This document shows positions 1-6,836 of a stretch of 7,052 nucleotides of DNA, piece after piece. The notes beneath the pieces are model-generated. The model made no database searches, had not been told where the DNA came from, and saw nothing but the letters and a program-made list of their open reading frames with translations. The first letter of the stretch is position 1; each line of letters starts with the position of its first letter. Source of the DNA: Nocardioidaceae bacterium. GTDB taxonomy: Bacteria > Actinomycetota > Actinomycetes > Propionibacteriales > Nocardioidaceae. The stretch spans positions 1 to 7,052 of the forward strand of contig JAGQUE010000011.1 in NCBI GenBank assembly GCA_020438665.1. Reading direction: 5' to 3'. A program made the position numbers and the translations under genes.

Positions 1-2
1 AG

Positions 3-785
3 CAGGGCATCACCTGCTCGGTGGGCGTGGCGCCGACGATGTCGTTGGCCAAGATGGGCAGCCGGCGCGCCAAGCCCGACGGGATCCTGGTCATCCCTCC
101 CGACGAGGTGACGGCGTTCCTCCACCCCCTCGACGTGGGCGAGCTGTGGGGGGTGGGCGAGAAGACCCAGGCGATGCTCCACCGGCTCGGTCTGATGACG
201 GTGGGCGACCTGGCCCACACCCCCGTCCGCACCCTGCGGCGGGCGCTGGGCGACGGCCTGGGCAACCACCTCCACCGGCTCGCCTGGGGCATCGACGACC
301 GCCGGGTCACCCAGCGACAAGGACCCGACGAGCCCGAGCGGTCGATGGGGGCCAACGAGACCTTCGGTCGAGACACCGACGACCGGGACGCGATCCTCCG
401 CGAGCTGCTGCGCCTCTCGGCGCGGGTGAGCGGTCGGATGCGGGTCGCCAGGGTGGCGGGTCGGACCGTGACGGTCACGGTCCGGTTCGCCGACTTCACC
501 ACGCTGACCCGGTCACGGACGATGCCGGAGGCCACCGACGTGACCCAGGAGATCTATCGCACCGCGGTTCGGCTCTATGACGGCCTGGGGCTGCAGCGTG
601 TGCGGCTCCGGCTGGTCGGGGTCCGGGTCGAGGGGCTGGTGCCACGGGGGACGGTGCAACGCCAGCTCGTGCTGGGCGAGCGTGAGCATGGTTGGCCCGA
701 TGCCGACCGGGCGATGGACCGTGCGGTGGAGCGGTTCGGCAAGGCCGCCGTACGCCCCGCCAGCCTGCTCCTCCGGTCCCCCTGA
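3..785 (+). CDS. dinB: DNA polymerase IV (Y-family), 3' part; start lies before the window
   Basis: DinB is a cytoplasmic, error-prone translesion DNA polymerase. About 260 residues are visible, reading from base 3 to the TGA at 783-785; family members are about 350-400 residues, so roughly 130 N-terminal residues, including the catalytic Asp/Asp-Glu of the palm, lie upstream. Visible parts, in order: the end of the palm with the CSVGVAP...LAK...KPDG signature (fragment residues 5-27); the thumb helix-hairpin-helix with LWGVGEKT (about 48-55); and the little-finger domain starting near ERSMGANETF (about 112-121) and ending in AVRPASLL. The palm motif has Thr-Met where many homologues have Asn-Lys after VAP; this looks like natural family variation, not decay. 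The frame is intact, with strong G/C third positions. The promoter and any SOS (LexA) box would be outside the window. DinB assignment is firm; which of several actinobacterial DinB paralogues is unknown. Confidence 0.95.
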   Translation, partial: QGITCSVGVAPTMSLAKMGSRRAKPDGILVIPPDEVTAFLHPLDVGELWGVGEKTQAMLHRLGLMTVGDLAHTPVRTLRRALGDGLGNHLHRLAWGIDDRRVTQRQGPDEPERSMGANETFGRDTDDRDAILRELLRLSARVSGRMRVARVAGRTVTVTVRFADFTTLTRSRTMPEATDVTQEIYRTAVRLYDGLGLQRVRLRLVGVRVEGLVPRGTVQRQLVLGEREHGWPDADRAMDRAVERFGKAAVRPASLLLRSP

Positions 786-862
786 GCGCCGCGCCGGGGG
801 CCGGCAGATGACGAGCAGGGATCAATTTCGACAGGTCGCTACCGACTTGACCGGACGCTGCC

Positions 863-868
863 TAGACT
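863..868 (+). promoter_or_regulatory. Possible -10 element for the DUF3040 gene
   Basis: TAGACT fits the actinobacterial TANNNT -10 pattern and lies 52 nt before the GTG start. A start of transcription near 875-878 would give a leader of about 45 nt. A TTGACC at 847-852 resembles a -35 but is only 10 nt away, too close for a normal sigma70 promoter. At a 17-nt spacing there is no good -35, as is common in actinobacteria. Weak evidence; the gene could instead be read through from dinB, 135 nt upstream. Confidence 0.3.
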
Positions 869-920
869 GGGGCCAAAGGCCGGCCGCGACGGCTGGCCCG
901 GGCTGGACCGGGGAGGGACC

Positions 921-1283
921 GTGCCGCTCTCGGAAGAAGAGTTGCGACTGCTCGAGCAGATGGAGCGCGCCCTCGTCCGAGAGGACCCCAAGCTCGCCTC
1001 CACGTTGCGCGGCACCGCGATGCGCAAGGCCGCCCAGCGCCGGATGATCGTGGCCCTCGTGGTCTTCGTCGGAGGTGTCGCCCTGCTGATGTCGGGGGCC
1101 ATCCTTCGCATCACCCTGCTCGGCGTGGCCGGGTTCGTCGTGATGCTCGCCGCTGCCACGGTCGCCCTCAGCTCCTGGCACGGCCGGTCCGCCGACGCCA
1201 GTGAGACGCCCACGCCGACCGTCGGCCTGCGCGAACGCCTCGAGGAGCGCTGGCGCCGCCAGCGCGGCCACGACGAGGGCTGA
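921..1283 (+). CDS. DUF3040 family small membrane protein
   Basis: A 120-residue protein of unknown biochemical function. The N-terminus MPLSEEELRLLEQMERAL followed by EDPKLAS is the hallmark of DUF3040, an actinobacterial family of about this length. Two hydrophobic segments, about residues 42-60 and 64-84, predict two membrane helices. The acidic N-terminal helix (1-35) and the charged C-terminal tail (100-120, RERLEERWRRQR) probably both face the cytoplasm. The GTG start is supported by GGGAGGG at 911-917, three to four nt upstream, and by the family N-terminus. It lies 135 nt after dinB on the same strand and converges with the transglutaminase gene. Family assignment is firm; role is unknown. 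The charged amphipathic ends suggest a membrane-bound adaptor, but that is only a guess. Confidence 0.9.
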   Translation: MPLSEEELRLLEQMERALVREDPKLASTLRGTAMRKAAQRRMIVALVVFVGGVALLMSGAILRITLLGVAGFVVMLAAATVALSSWHGRSADASETPTPTVGLRERLEERWRRQRGHDEG

Positions 1284-1330
1284 CCTCCCAGCCTCACCGT
1301 CGCCGCCCGGTTGCTGGGCCCACCATTCGC

Positions 1331-1357
1331 CGAGTCGTCACATCGTGTGACGACTCG
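1331..1357. terminator. Perfect 12-bp inverted repeat between convergent genes, likely two-way terminator
   Basis: CGAGTCGTCACA at 1331-1342 and its exact reverse complement at 1346-1357 enclose the 3-nt loop TCG. It lies 47 nt after the DUF3040 stop and 40 nt beyond the transglutaminase stop, so it would form a hairpin in transcripts from both sides. There is no T-run on either side, so a classical intrinsic terminator is not certain; U-tract-poor hairpins are often proposed as terminators in high-GC actinobacteria. A weaker outer pair, TGCTGGGC at 1312-1319 and GCCCAGCA at 1384-1391, encloses it. An operator is an alternative, but the position between two gene ends favours termination. Confidence 0.6.
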
Positions 1358-1397
1358 ATGTGTGTCGGGCGGGAGGACAGCCAGCCCAGCAGCCACC

Positions 1398-3773
1398 TCA
1401 GCCGACGTGGTCGATGAGCTCGCCGCGCTCGACCACCTCGACCGACTCCGGCGGCAGCGGGCGCACGGGACGCCGGAGCACCGAGCCCGGCAGCCAGCGC
1501 GCGCGGCGCCGGGCCGACACCGTGGCGCCGCCATAGAGGGCGGCGACACACGTCGCGACCTCGGCGTGGAGGGCCTCGGTGTGGGGCGTCCCCGGTGCGG
1601 CATAACGCAGCAGCTCCAGTGACTGCAGCACCCGGTCGAGGGCGAGCTCGGCCTGCGGGGCCCGACCGGGCCCGTGGGCGGGCCGGTCCGGGGTGAACTC
1701 GTCGAGCGGCTGGCCGAAGGCGTGCACCAGGTGGACCGCGGCCGCGCGGGGCGACAGCCCGGCCGGCCAGGCCCGCCCCAGGTCGACCATCGTGTCGCCG
1801 AGCTCGGCCCACGCCGCCTCCGGGCCTCGCCAGGTGGCCCAGCGTCGGTCGCTGCGCAGCCGGCGTACCAACCGCGGGGTCAGCACGAGGAGGGCCAGCA
1901 CCACGACGACGCCCAGCGCGATCAGGACGCCACGCAGGACGGCTCCGGCGGCGCCGGCACCGGCACCGTCGGTGGCGTCGGCGCCCTGGTCGGCGGACGG
2001 CGTCGCGGCCCGGCTCGGCAGATCCTCCTGCGCGCGCCCGGTGGGAGCCGACGAGCTCGGCTGGTCGGGGACGGCGGGCAGGTCTGCGGTGGTGTAGGCG
2101 GGTGGCTGGCCGGTGCGGCCGCCGGGCGTGGGGTCGAACAGCACCCAACCCGAGCCCGGGAAATAGATCTCGACCCAGGCGTGCAGGTCGTGGGAGGAGA
2201 ACTCCCACGTGGACGCGCCGACCCGCTCGGGCCGCAGGAACCCGACGGCCACCCGGGACGGCAGGCCCTCCATGCGCGCCATCACCGCCATGGCGGAGGC
2301 GAACTGCTCGCAGTAGCCGACCTTCTCGTCGAGGAACTGCACCAGCTCGTCGGTGCCGTTGCCCGGACGGACGCTGAGGTCATAGGTGAACCCGCCGCCC
2401 TCGCGGAACCACTGCTGGAGCGCGGTGGCCTTCTGGAACTTGGTCGGCGCCTCGGCGGTGATCTGGTCGGCGGTCTGACGCACGACGAACGGGATGCCCT
2501 CGGGCAGGGCGGTGTAGGCCGACTGGAGGACGGATCCCGCCGCCGGCGCGTCGGCGAGGGCCCGCGGGTCATAGGCGACCTTGCCGGCGGTGGTCCGGTA
2601 GTCGACGCCCTCGGTGTTGGTCTCGTCGTCGGCGGCCAGGAAGTCCAGCGTGCTGGCGTCGTAGCGCCAGTTGCCCGGAGCCTGCACCGAGGTCGCCGGC
2701 GTCATCGTCGGCAGCCAGATCGAGTCGAAACCAGCCGAGGCGGCGATCTGGTATTCGTAGTCGGTCCGCTTGGCGTTCGGCGAGATGCCGTCGAGGGGGA
2801 GCGGCTGCCCGTTGGCGGTCTGGTCGGCCGGGATCTTGCGGTCGCCGGAGCTCCACTCGTTGTCGGTGAACCGGGTCAGCGCGGCCAGTCGCAGATAGCT
2901 CGGCGACGGGTCGTTGGTAGTCACCCGCAGCAGTGGTACGTCGCGTCCGCGCTGAAGGTCGCGGCGCAGGTCGGTCATCGGGTTCTCGACGTGGACGTCG
3001 CCCTTGCCCGCCCCGCTCCCGCCGGCGAACAGGCCGAGCTCGAGGGTCGGGATCGCCGCCGGGAGCAGCAGGGCCGCGGCGGTCGCGACGCCGCCGATGC
3101 CGATGGCGGTGCCCTTGATCGCTCCGGTGCGAACGCCGAACCCGGCGGGGTCGAGGCCGCCGTCACCCCGGCCGAGCGAGCGACCCCACCGGGTCACCTG
3201 CTCGTCCTCGTGGAGATAGATCATGCTGAGGAAGCCGCCGGCGACGAGGACGAACAGCCACCAGTGAACGCCGTCGGGGAGCAGGCTGACGGGGATGCTG
3301 TAGATGGTCAGCAGCGGCAGTCCGGCGAGCGGGACCCGGCGGAGCGTCCCGGCGAAGAGGTCCACCATGAGGAGGAGCGCCAGGCCCAGCGGCAGCATGA
3401 GTGGCATCAGGCTGCCGGCCTGGGGCGGGACCGGCGCGGCATAGAGCTGGCTGGTCTCGGTGGCGGCCCGCAGGGTGTCGATGAGCTCCTGCCACCGGGC
3501 GCCCCACGGGATCGGCGACCCGACGATCGCGATGTTGACATAGGCGACGGCCAGGGCGAGCTGGGCGACGATGACGAGGATGCCGGGCGTGCGGCCCCAC
3601 CGCAGCAGCGCGCCGCTGACGCCGATGAGCGCGGCGCCGACGAGGAGCGGAAGCAGGTAGTCGGAGGAGCGGGTGGCGAAGCCGCTCCAGGACAGCAGCG
3701 TCACCCAGCCGGTGGCCATCGCCACGGCTGCCTGGAGGAGCCCGGTGGGCAGCGACCCGCGGCTGGCGCTCAC
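1398..3773 (-). CDS. TgpA-like membrane transglutaminase (DUF3488 / transglutaminase core)
   Basis: A 791-residue membrane protein. Layout: several N-terminal membrane helices (about 11-31, 37-57, 63-85, 121-143, 147-165, 170-187, 219-241), matching the TgpA_N (DUF3488) region; a large domain predicted outside the membrane (about 245-555) ending in the transglutaminase fold; a Pro/Ser/Ala-rich linker (about 556-609); one further helix (611-634); and a cytoplasmic tail of about 155 residues resembling the DUF4129 position. The papain-like triad is complete: Cys488 in VGYCEQFASAM, His531 in SSHDLHAWVEI and Asp547 in VLFDPTP. The substrate is unknown; a peptidase or transamidase acting on envelope material is inferred from the family and from Pseudomonas TgpA. 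The GTG start at 3773-3771 overlaps the DUF58 stop as GTGA and has AGGAG 7 nt upstream; a longer open frame reaching 4115 is only DUF58 antisense-frame shadow. It is the last gene of the MoxR-DUF58-transglutaminase operon. Confidence 0.92.
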   Translation of the reverse strand: MSASRGSLPTGLLQAAVAMATGWVTLLSWSGFATRSSDYLLPLLVGAALIGVSGALLRWGRTPGILVIVAQLALAVAYVNIAIVGSPIPWGARWQELIDTLRAATETSQLYAAPVPPQAGSLMPLMLPLGLALLLMVDLFAGTLRRVPLAGLPLLTIYSIPVSLLPDGVHWWLFVLVAGGFLSMIYLHEDEQVTRWGRSLGRGDGGLDPAGFGVRTGAIKGTAIGIGGVATAAALLLPAAIPTLELGLFAGGSGAGKGDVHVENPMTDLRRDLQRGRDVPLLRVTTNDPSPSYLRLAALTRFTDNEWSSGDRKIPADQTANGQPLPLDGISPNAKRTDYEYQIAASAGFDSIWLPTMTPATSVQAPGNWRYDASTLDFLAADDETNTEGVDYRTTAGKVAYDPRALADAPAAGSVLQSAYTALPEGIPFVVRQTADQITAEAPTKFQKATALQQWFREGGGFTYDLSVRPGNGTDELVQFLDEKVGYCEQFASAMAVMARMEGLPSRVAVGFLRPERVGASTWEFSSHDLHAWVEIYFPGSGWVLFDPTPGGRTGQPPAYTTADLPAVPDQPSSSAPTGRAQEDLPSRAATPSADQGADATDGAGAGAAGAVLRGVLIALGVVVVLALLVLTPRLVRRLRSDRRWATWRGPEAAWAELGDTMVDLGRAWPAGLSPRAAAVHLVHAFGQPLDEFTPDRPAHGPGRAPQAELALDRVLQSLELLRYAAPGTPHTEALHAEVATCVAALYGGATVSARRRARWLPGSVLRRPVRPLPPESVEVVERGELIDHVG

Positions 3774-5080
3774 GACGTTGCTCCTGCGCCGCGGCCGACG
3801 AGGCCGACGCCGGCGGGGGCAGTGCCGGTCATGGTGCCCACGCCGCCGCGCGAGACCTGCCGGCCGAGCTCCTGCCAGACGTTCTCGAAGCGGTCGCCGG
3901 GGCGCAGCGACACCGCTCGCCAGCCGTGACGCGACAGCCCCGCCACTGCTCCGCTCGCCGGGGCGAGCGGGGTTGCCCAGGCGGCGACGTCGAGGGCGAT
4001 GGCGAGGCTGGTGACGGCGTGGTGGTGCATGCGGCGCAGGACCGGGGTGTCGACGTCGTCGAGGTGACCGAGCACGGCGACGAGCAGGCCGCCCTGGTTG
4101 GCCTCGGTGAGCCACGCGGTGTCGATCACCGAGCGCGAGGTCGGCTGGACGACGGCCAGCGCCTCGAGCAGGGGAGCGGTGTTGAGCTCGGCCTCGCGGA
4201 AGTGCCAGGTGGTGCCCGGCTCCTCACCGCTGGCGGTCACCAGCCGGACCGTGAAGCCGCGCTGGCTCAGGTGCAGCGCGATCGAGGCGGTCAGCGAAAC
4301 CGCCGCCTCGAGCGAGGAGGCGATGCCTTGGCCGCGATGGGCGGTGATGCGGTTGTCGAGGAAGAGGGTGGCCCGCGACTGCCACGGCTGCTCCTCACGC
4401 CGCACCATCAGCTCGCCGGTGCGTGCCGAGCTCGGCCAGTGCACGCGTCGCAGCTCGTCGCCGTGGCGGTACTCGCGGACGGTGACGTCCTCGGCGCTGC
4501 CCGTCGCGAAGGCGCGAGGGCGGTTGTCACCGGACCCGGTGCGGGCGCCGCCGAGCGGGATCGTGGGCAAGGGCACGGTGCGTGGCGTGACGGTGAGCGA
4601 GGACGTGGTGCGGAAGGCGCGCCCGAGCTCGACCATGCCGAACGGGTCGCTGACCCGGACCGTCATCGGGCCGATCTCGAACCGCCCGCGCACGTCGGAG
4701 CGCACCTGATAGGTGACGTGGCGGCGCCAGCCGTGCCCGATGCCCTCGAGCACGAACCGGGGTCGGGTGCCGAGCACATAGGGCACCTGGTCCTCGAGCA
4801 GCAGGACACCGGTGGGCGTGCGGCCCTCGTTGGTGAGCGCCAGCTGGACGCGGGCCGGTTGACCGGCCGCCACCAGCTCGGGGCTGACCTGGCGCACGAG
4901 GGCGAGTCGATAGCGGCCCCGTGCGATCACGAACGCGGTCGCCAGGGGCACGACGGCCAGCAGCACGCCGACGCGGGTCAGCATCGGCTGCCCGAGCACG
5001 ATGGCGCAGGTGATCGCCGTGACGCCGGCCGCGAGGAAGGCCCGGCCGCGGACGGTCAGAGCTGCGAGGGCCTCACGCAT
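3770..5080 (-). CDS. DUF58 domain-containing membrane protein
   Basis: A 436-residue protein, typical length for the actinobacterial type. Two membrane helices lie near residues 14-30 and 35-53. A beta-rich segment follows (about 66-165), and then the DUF58 signature VREYRHGDELRRVHWPSSAR at 201-220. The C-terminal part (about 236-405) has the alternating pattern of a von Willebrand A-like fold (FLDN at 240-243), with no clear full MIDAS motif. DUF58 proteins are typical partners of MoxR ATPases; their molecular role is not established. The start ATG at 5080-5078 gives the usual N-terminus (LAALTVRGRAFLAAG). It has only a weak Shine-Dalgarno and sits 11 nt after the moxR stop, so translation probably depends on coupling. 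Its own stop overlaps the next start (GTGA, 3773-3770). Confidence 0.92.
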   Translation of the reverse strand: MREALAALTVRGRAFLAAGVTAITCAIVLGQPMLTRVGVLLAVVPLATAFVIARGRYRLALVRQVSPELVAAGQPARVQLALTNEGRTPTGVLLLEDQVPYVLGTRPRFVLEGIGHGWRRHVTYQVRSDVRGRFEIGPMTVRVSDPFGMVELGRAFRTTSSLTVTPRTVPLPTIPLGGARTGSGDNRPRAFATGSAEDVTVREYRHGDELRRVHWPSSARTGELMVRREEQPWQSRATLFLDNRITAHRGQGIASSLEAAVSLTASIALHLSQRGFTVRLVTASGEEPGTTWHFREAELNTAPLLEALAVVQPTSRSVIDTAWLTEANQGGLLVAVLGHLDDVDTPVLRRMHHHAVTSLAIALDVAAWATPLAPASGAVAGLSRHGWRAVSLRPGDRFENVWQELGRQVSRGGVGTMTGTAPAGVGLVGRGAGATS

Positions 5081-5091
5081 GGCGGTGCACG

Positions 5092-6069
5092 TCAGCCGCC
5101 GTGTCCGCTGGGGACCGGGACGGCGGCCAGGAGGCTGTCGAGGATGGCGATGCTGCTGCGACCGTTCATGGCGGCCTCGACGCTGGGCAGCAGGCGGTGG
5201 GCGAGCACGGCCTGGGCCAGCAGGCGGATGTCGTCGGGGAGGACATAGTCGCGCCCCTGCATCGCGGCCTGGGCCTTGGCCGCCCGGACCAGGTGGAGCG
5301 TCGCGCGGGGCGAGGCGCCGAGGCTGAGCTCGCCCGAGCTGCGGGTGGCCGTGGTGATGGCAACGGCGTAGCGCTGGACGGGCTCGGAGACATAGACCTG
5401 ACCGACGATGCCGATCAGCTTGCGGATCTCGGCGGCGTCGGTGACCGGCTCGAGGTCATCGAGCGGGCGGCCTCCGGTGTGGGAGCCGATCATGGCGATC
5501 TCGGCGGTCTCGACGGGATATCCGACCGAGACGCGCGCCATGAAGCGGTCACGCTGGGCCTCGGGCAGGGCATAGGTGCCTTCCATCTCGATCGGGTTCT
5601 GGGTCGCGACGACCATGAACGGCGCTTCGAGCTGGAAGGTCGTGTTGTCGACGGTGACCTGGCGCTCCTCCATGCACTCCAGCAGCGCGGACTGGGTCTT
5701 GGGGGAGGCTCGGTTGATCTCGTCACCGAGGACGATGTTGGCGAACACCCCGCCCGGCCGGAACTCGAACTGCCGGGTGTCCTGGTTGAAGATCGAGACC
5801 CCGGTGACGTCGGAGGGCAGCAGGTCGGGGGTGAACTGGATCCGGCGCACGGAGCAGTCGATGCTGCGGGCCAGGGCCTTGCTCAGCATGGTCTTGCCGA
5901 CCCCGGGCACGTCCTCGATGAGGAGGTGGCCCTCGGCCAGCATGACGACCAGGGCCGCTGACACGACGTCGGGCTTGCCCTCGATCACGCGTTCGACGTT
6001 CTGGCGCACGCGTTGGGTGACCCTGGCCAGGGTCTCGAGGTCGGCGGCTCCCGTCACCGGAGTTCCCAC
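5092..6069 (-). CDS. MoxR family AAA+ ATPase
   Basis: A 325-residue cytoplasmic ATPase of the MoxR group (AAA_3 domain), thought to act as a chaperone that remodels or activates partner proteins. Visible motifs: Walker A with GVGKT at 56-60 (EDVPGVGKT from 52); Walker B with VLGDEINRA at 113-121 (Asp116, Glu117); sensor 1 Asn158 in ATQNP; the GTYALPEAQRDRF block at 164-176; and sensor 2 Arg255 in GASPRA. The C-terminal helical lid (about 225-315) is complete, so the enzyme looks active. The GTG start at 6069-6067 is chosen because GAAGGGA lies about 6 nt upstream and no better start exists. Association with DUF58 and a transglutaminase is the standard arrangement of the MoxR-proper branch. 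First gene of the leftward operon, divergent from mraZ with a 338-nt gap. Confidence 0.95.
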   Translation of the reverse strand: MGTPVTGAADLETLARVTQRVRQNVERVIEGKPDVVSAALVVMLAEGHLLIEDVPGVGKTMLSKALARSIDCSVRRIQFTPDLLPSDVTGVSIFNQDTRQFEFRPGGVFANIVLGDEINRASPKTQSALLECMEERQVTVDNTTFQLEAPFMVVATQNPIEMEGTYALPEAQRDRFMARVSVGYPVETAEIAMIGSHTGGRPLDDLEPVTDAAEIRKLIGIVGQVYVSEPVQRYAVAITTATRSSGELSLGASPRATLHLVRAAKAQAAMQGRDYVLPDDIRLLAQAVLAHRLLPSVEAAMNGRSSIAILDSLLAAVPVPSGHGG

Positions 6070-6137
6070 GTCTGGTCCCTTCTCTCCCCACTATCACCAC
6101 CAGGAAGGCGTTGAGGCCCACCGTATTCGGTCAGGGC

Positions 6138-6143
6138 AACATA
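6138..6143 (-). promoter_or_regulatory. Weak candidate -10 of the moxR operon promoter
   Basis: Read on the minus strand this is TATGTT, a fair TANNNT match, 68 nt before the GTG start. The hexamer 17 nt upstream reads GAACCG, a poor -35. Other TANNNT matches in the leader (TACGGT at 6125-6120) are no better supported. Included because the operon must have a promoter in this spacer; the exact position is uncertain. Confidence 0.2.
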
Positions 6144-6325
6144 CGCGCCGCGCTACCGGTCGGTTCGACGCGGGCCATCACGATCCGGTTGCAGAACGGC
6201 CACGCTTCACGCCCGCCGTCGCCGGGTGATCGCGCCCCACGGCCCCCACTGCGCTCCACCGCACATCGCCGCAGGTCAGCGGCGTCCGTCTGCCCAGAAA
6301 GGCTCGGCACGATCGGCGATTTCGG

Positions 6326-6353
6326 TTGACGGTGGAGGAAAGTGGGGTATCGT
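6326..6353 (+). promoter_or_regulatory. mraZ promoter (sigma70-type)
   Basis: TTGACG at 6326-6331 is a strong -35, followed after 16 nt by TATCGT at 6348-6353, a good TANNNT -10. Transcription would start near 6360-6361, giving a leader of about 47 nt. The spacer and -10 are overlaid by the 10-bp-spaced repeats described in the operator entry, so a bound repressor there would block RNA polymerase. Confidence 0.7.
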
Positions 6354-6367
6354 GGGGCAAAGTGGTG
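6332..6367 (+). promoter_or_regulatory. MraZ operator: four TGG-type repeats at 10-bp spacing
   Basis: GTGG begins at 6332, 6342, 6352 and 6362, exactly one helical turn apart. The pentamers are TGGAG, TGGGG, TGGGG and TGGTG at 6333, 6343, 6353 and 6363. MraZ of Escherichia coli is known to bind TGGGN repeats separated by 5 nt upstream of its own gene; the two central copies fit exactly and the outer two are degenerate. The repeats cover the promoter spacer, the -10 and the transcription start, which fits autorepression. Assignment rests on position, spacing and motif; binding is not shown here. Confidence 0.75.
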
Positions 6368-6395
6368 GAAGAGGCCACACCAGGGGTCGCCGAGT

Positions 6396-6402
6396 GGGAG
6401 GT
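6396..6402 (+). promoter_or_regulatory. mraZ ribosome binding site that fixes the start
   Basis: GGGAGGT lies 5 nt before the ATG at 6408, a near-ideal Shine-Dalgarno. An in-frame GTG at 6342 would add 22 residues unlike any MraZ and would overlap the operator, so it is rejected as the start. Confidence 0.85.
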
Positions 6403-6407
6403 GCCGG

Positions 6408-6836
6408 ATGTTCGTCGGCACCTATACGCCGAAGCTCGACGACAAGGGGCGGCTCTTCCTCCCGGCGAGGTTCAGGGACGAGCTGGAGGAGGGGCTGATG
6501 GTCACCCGTGGCCAGGAGCGCTGTCTGACGGTCTATTCCCTGTCCCAGTTCGAGCTGATGGCCCAGCGGCTGCAGGAGGCGTCCCTGACCAACAAGGGCA
6601 CCCGTGACTACGTCCGGATGTTCTCGTCGGGGGCGTTCCAGGAGTCGCCGGACAAGCAGGGACGGATCACGATCGCGCCGCTCCTGCGCCAGTACGCCTC
6701 GCTCCAGAAGGACGTGGTGGTCATCGGGTCGCTCAACCACGTCGAGATCTGGGACCCGACCTCGTGGGAGAGCTACCTCGCCGAGCAGGAGCCCAAGTAC
6801 GCCGACCTGTCCGAAGAGATCTTCCCGGGGATCTGA
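6408..6836 (+). CDS. mraZ: Transcriptional regulator MraZ
   Basis: A 142-residue regulator, the usual MraZ length, and the first gene of the division and cell-wall (dcw) cluster. It has two SpoVT/AbrB-like halves, each with the MraZ signature: LDDKGRLFLPARFR at 10-23 and PDKQGRITIAPLLRQYA at 81-97. The segment TRGQERCLTVY at 33-43 is also typical. MraZ forms ring-shaped oligomers in known structures and binds DNA repeats upstream of its own gene; in E. coli it represses the dcw cluster. The start is set by the N-terminus MFVGTY and the strong ribosome binding site. rsmH, the usual next gene, is not reached: at least 216 nt follow without a convincing coding sequence, and this gap holds a large RNA hairpin. 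Confidence 0.97.
   Translation: MFVGTYTPKLDDKGRLFLPARFRDELEEGLMVTRGQERCLTVYSLSQFELMAQRLQEASLTNKGTRDYVRMFSSGAFQESPDKQGRITIAPLLRQYASLQKDVVVIGSLNHVEIWDPTSWESYLAEQEPKYADLSEEIFPGI

Larger units (their letters stand above)
6070..6407. other. Divergent spacer between the moxR operon and mraZ
   Basis: A 338-nt non-coding region. The right 80 nt hold the mraZ promoter, operator repeats and ribosome binding site, listed separately. The left 35 nt hold the moxR ribosome binding site (GAAGGGA on the minus strand). The middle (about 6100-6320) is C-rich with no credible gene on either strand. It has one short GC hairpin, CGCCGC at 6267-6272 with GCGGCG at 6279-6284 around a 6-nt loop, whose significance is unclear. 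Confidence 0.7.

Noticed and set aside
793..805. GCCGG-GGG-CCGGC hairpin just after the dinB stop as a terminator
   Set aside because: Only a 5-bp stem in very GC-rich sequence, with no T-run; such stems are expected by chance here.
847..868. TTGACC and TAGACT as a matched -35/-10 pair before the DUF3040 gene
   Set aside because: The spacing is 10 nt, far below the 16-18 nt needed; only the -10 is kept as a weak candidate.
1674..3929. Long plus-strand open frame of about 750 codons opposite the transglutaminase and DUF58 genes
   Set aside because: It is a mirror of a high-GC coding strand: the peptide is low-complexity Gly/Arg/Ala/Glu-rich with no recognisable domain, while the opposite strand has complete known families.
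3774..4115. Upstream extension of the transglutaminase frame to 4115 on the minus strand
   Set aside because: It lies wholly inside the DUF58 gene in another frame, and the peptide is Arg/Pro/Ala-rich shadow. The GTG at 3773 has a ribosome site and the GTGA overlap.
3926..5961. Plus-strand open frames opposite the DUF58 and MoxR genes
   Set aside because: Same shadow effect; composition typical of antisense frames and no motifs.
6083..6120. TGGGG and TGG copies on the minus strand in the moxR leader as a second MraZ operator
   Set aside because: Copies are spaced by 9, 12 or 19 nt rather than 10, and one overlaps the ribosome binding region.
6342..6407. In-frame upstream GTG start for mraZ at 6342
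   Set aside because: The 22 extra residues do not resemble MraZ, they would be encoded inside the promoter and operator, and the ATG at 6408 has a near-ideal ribosome site.
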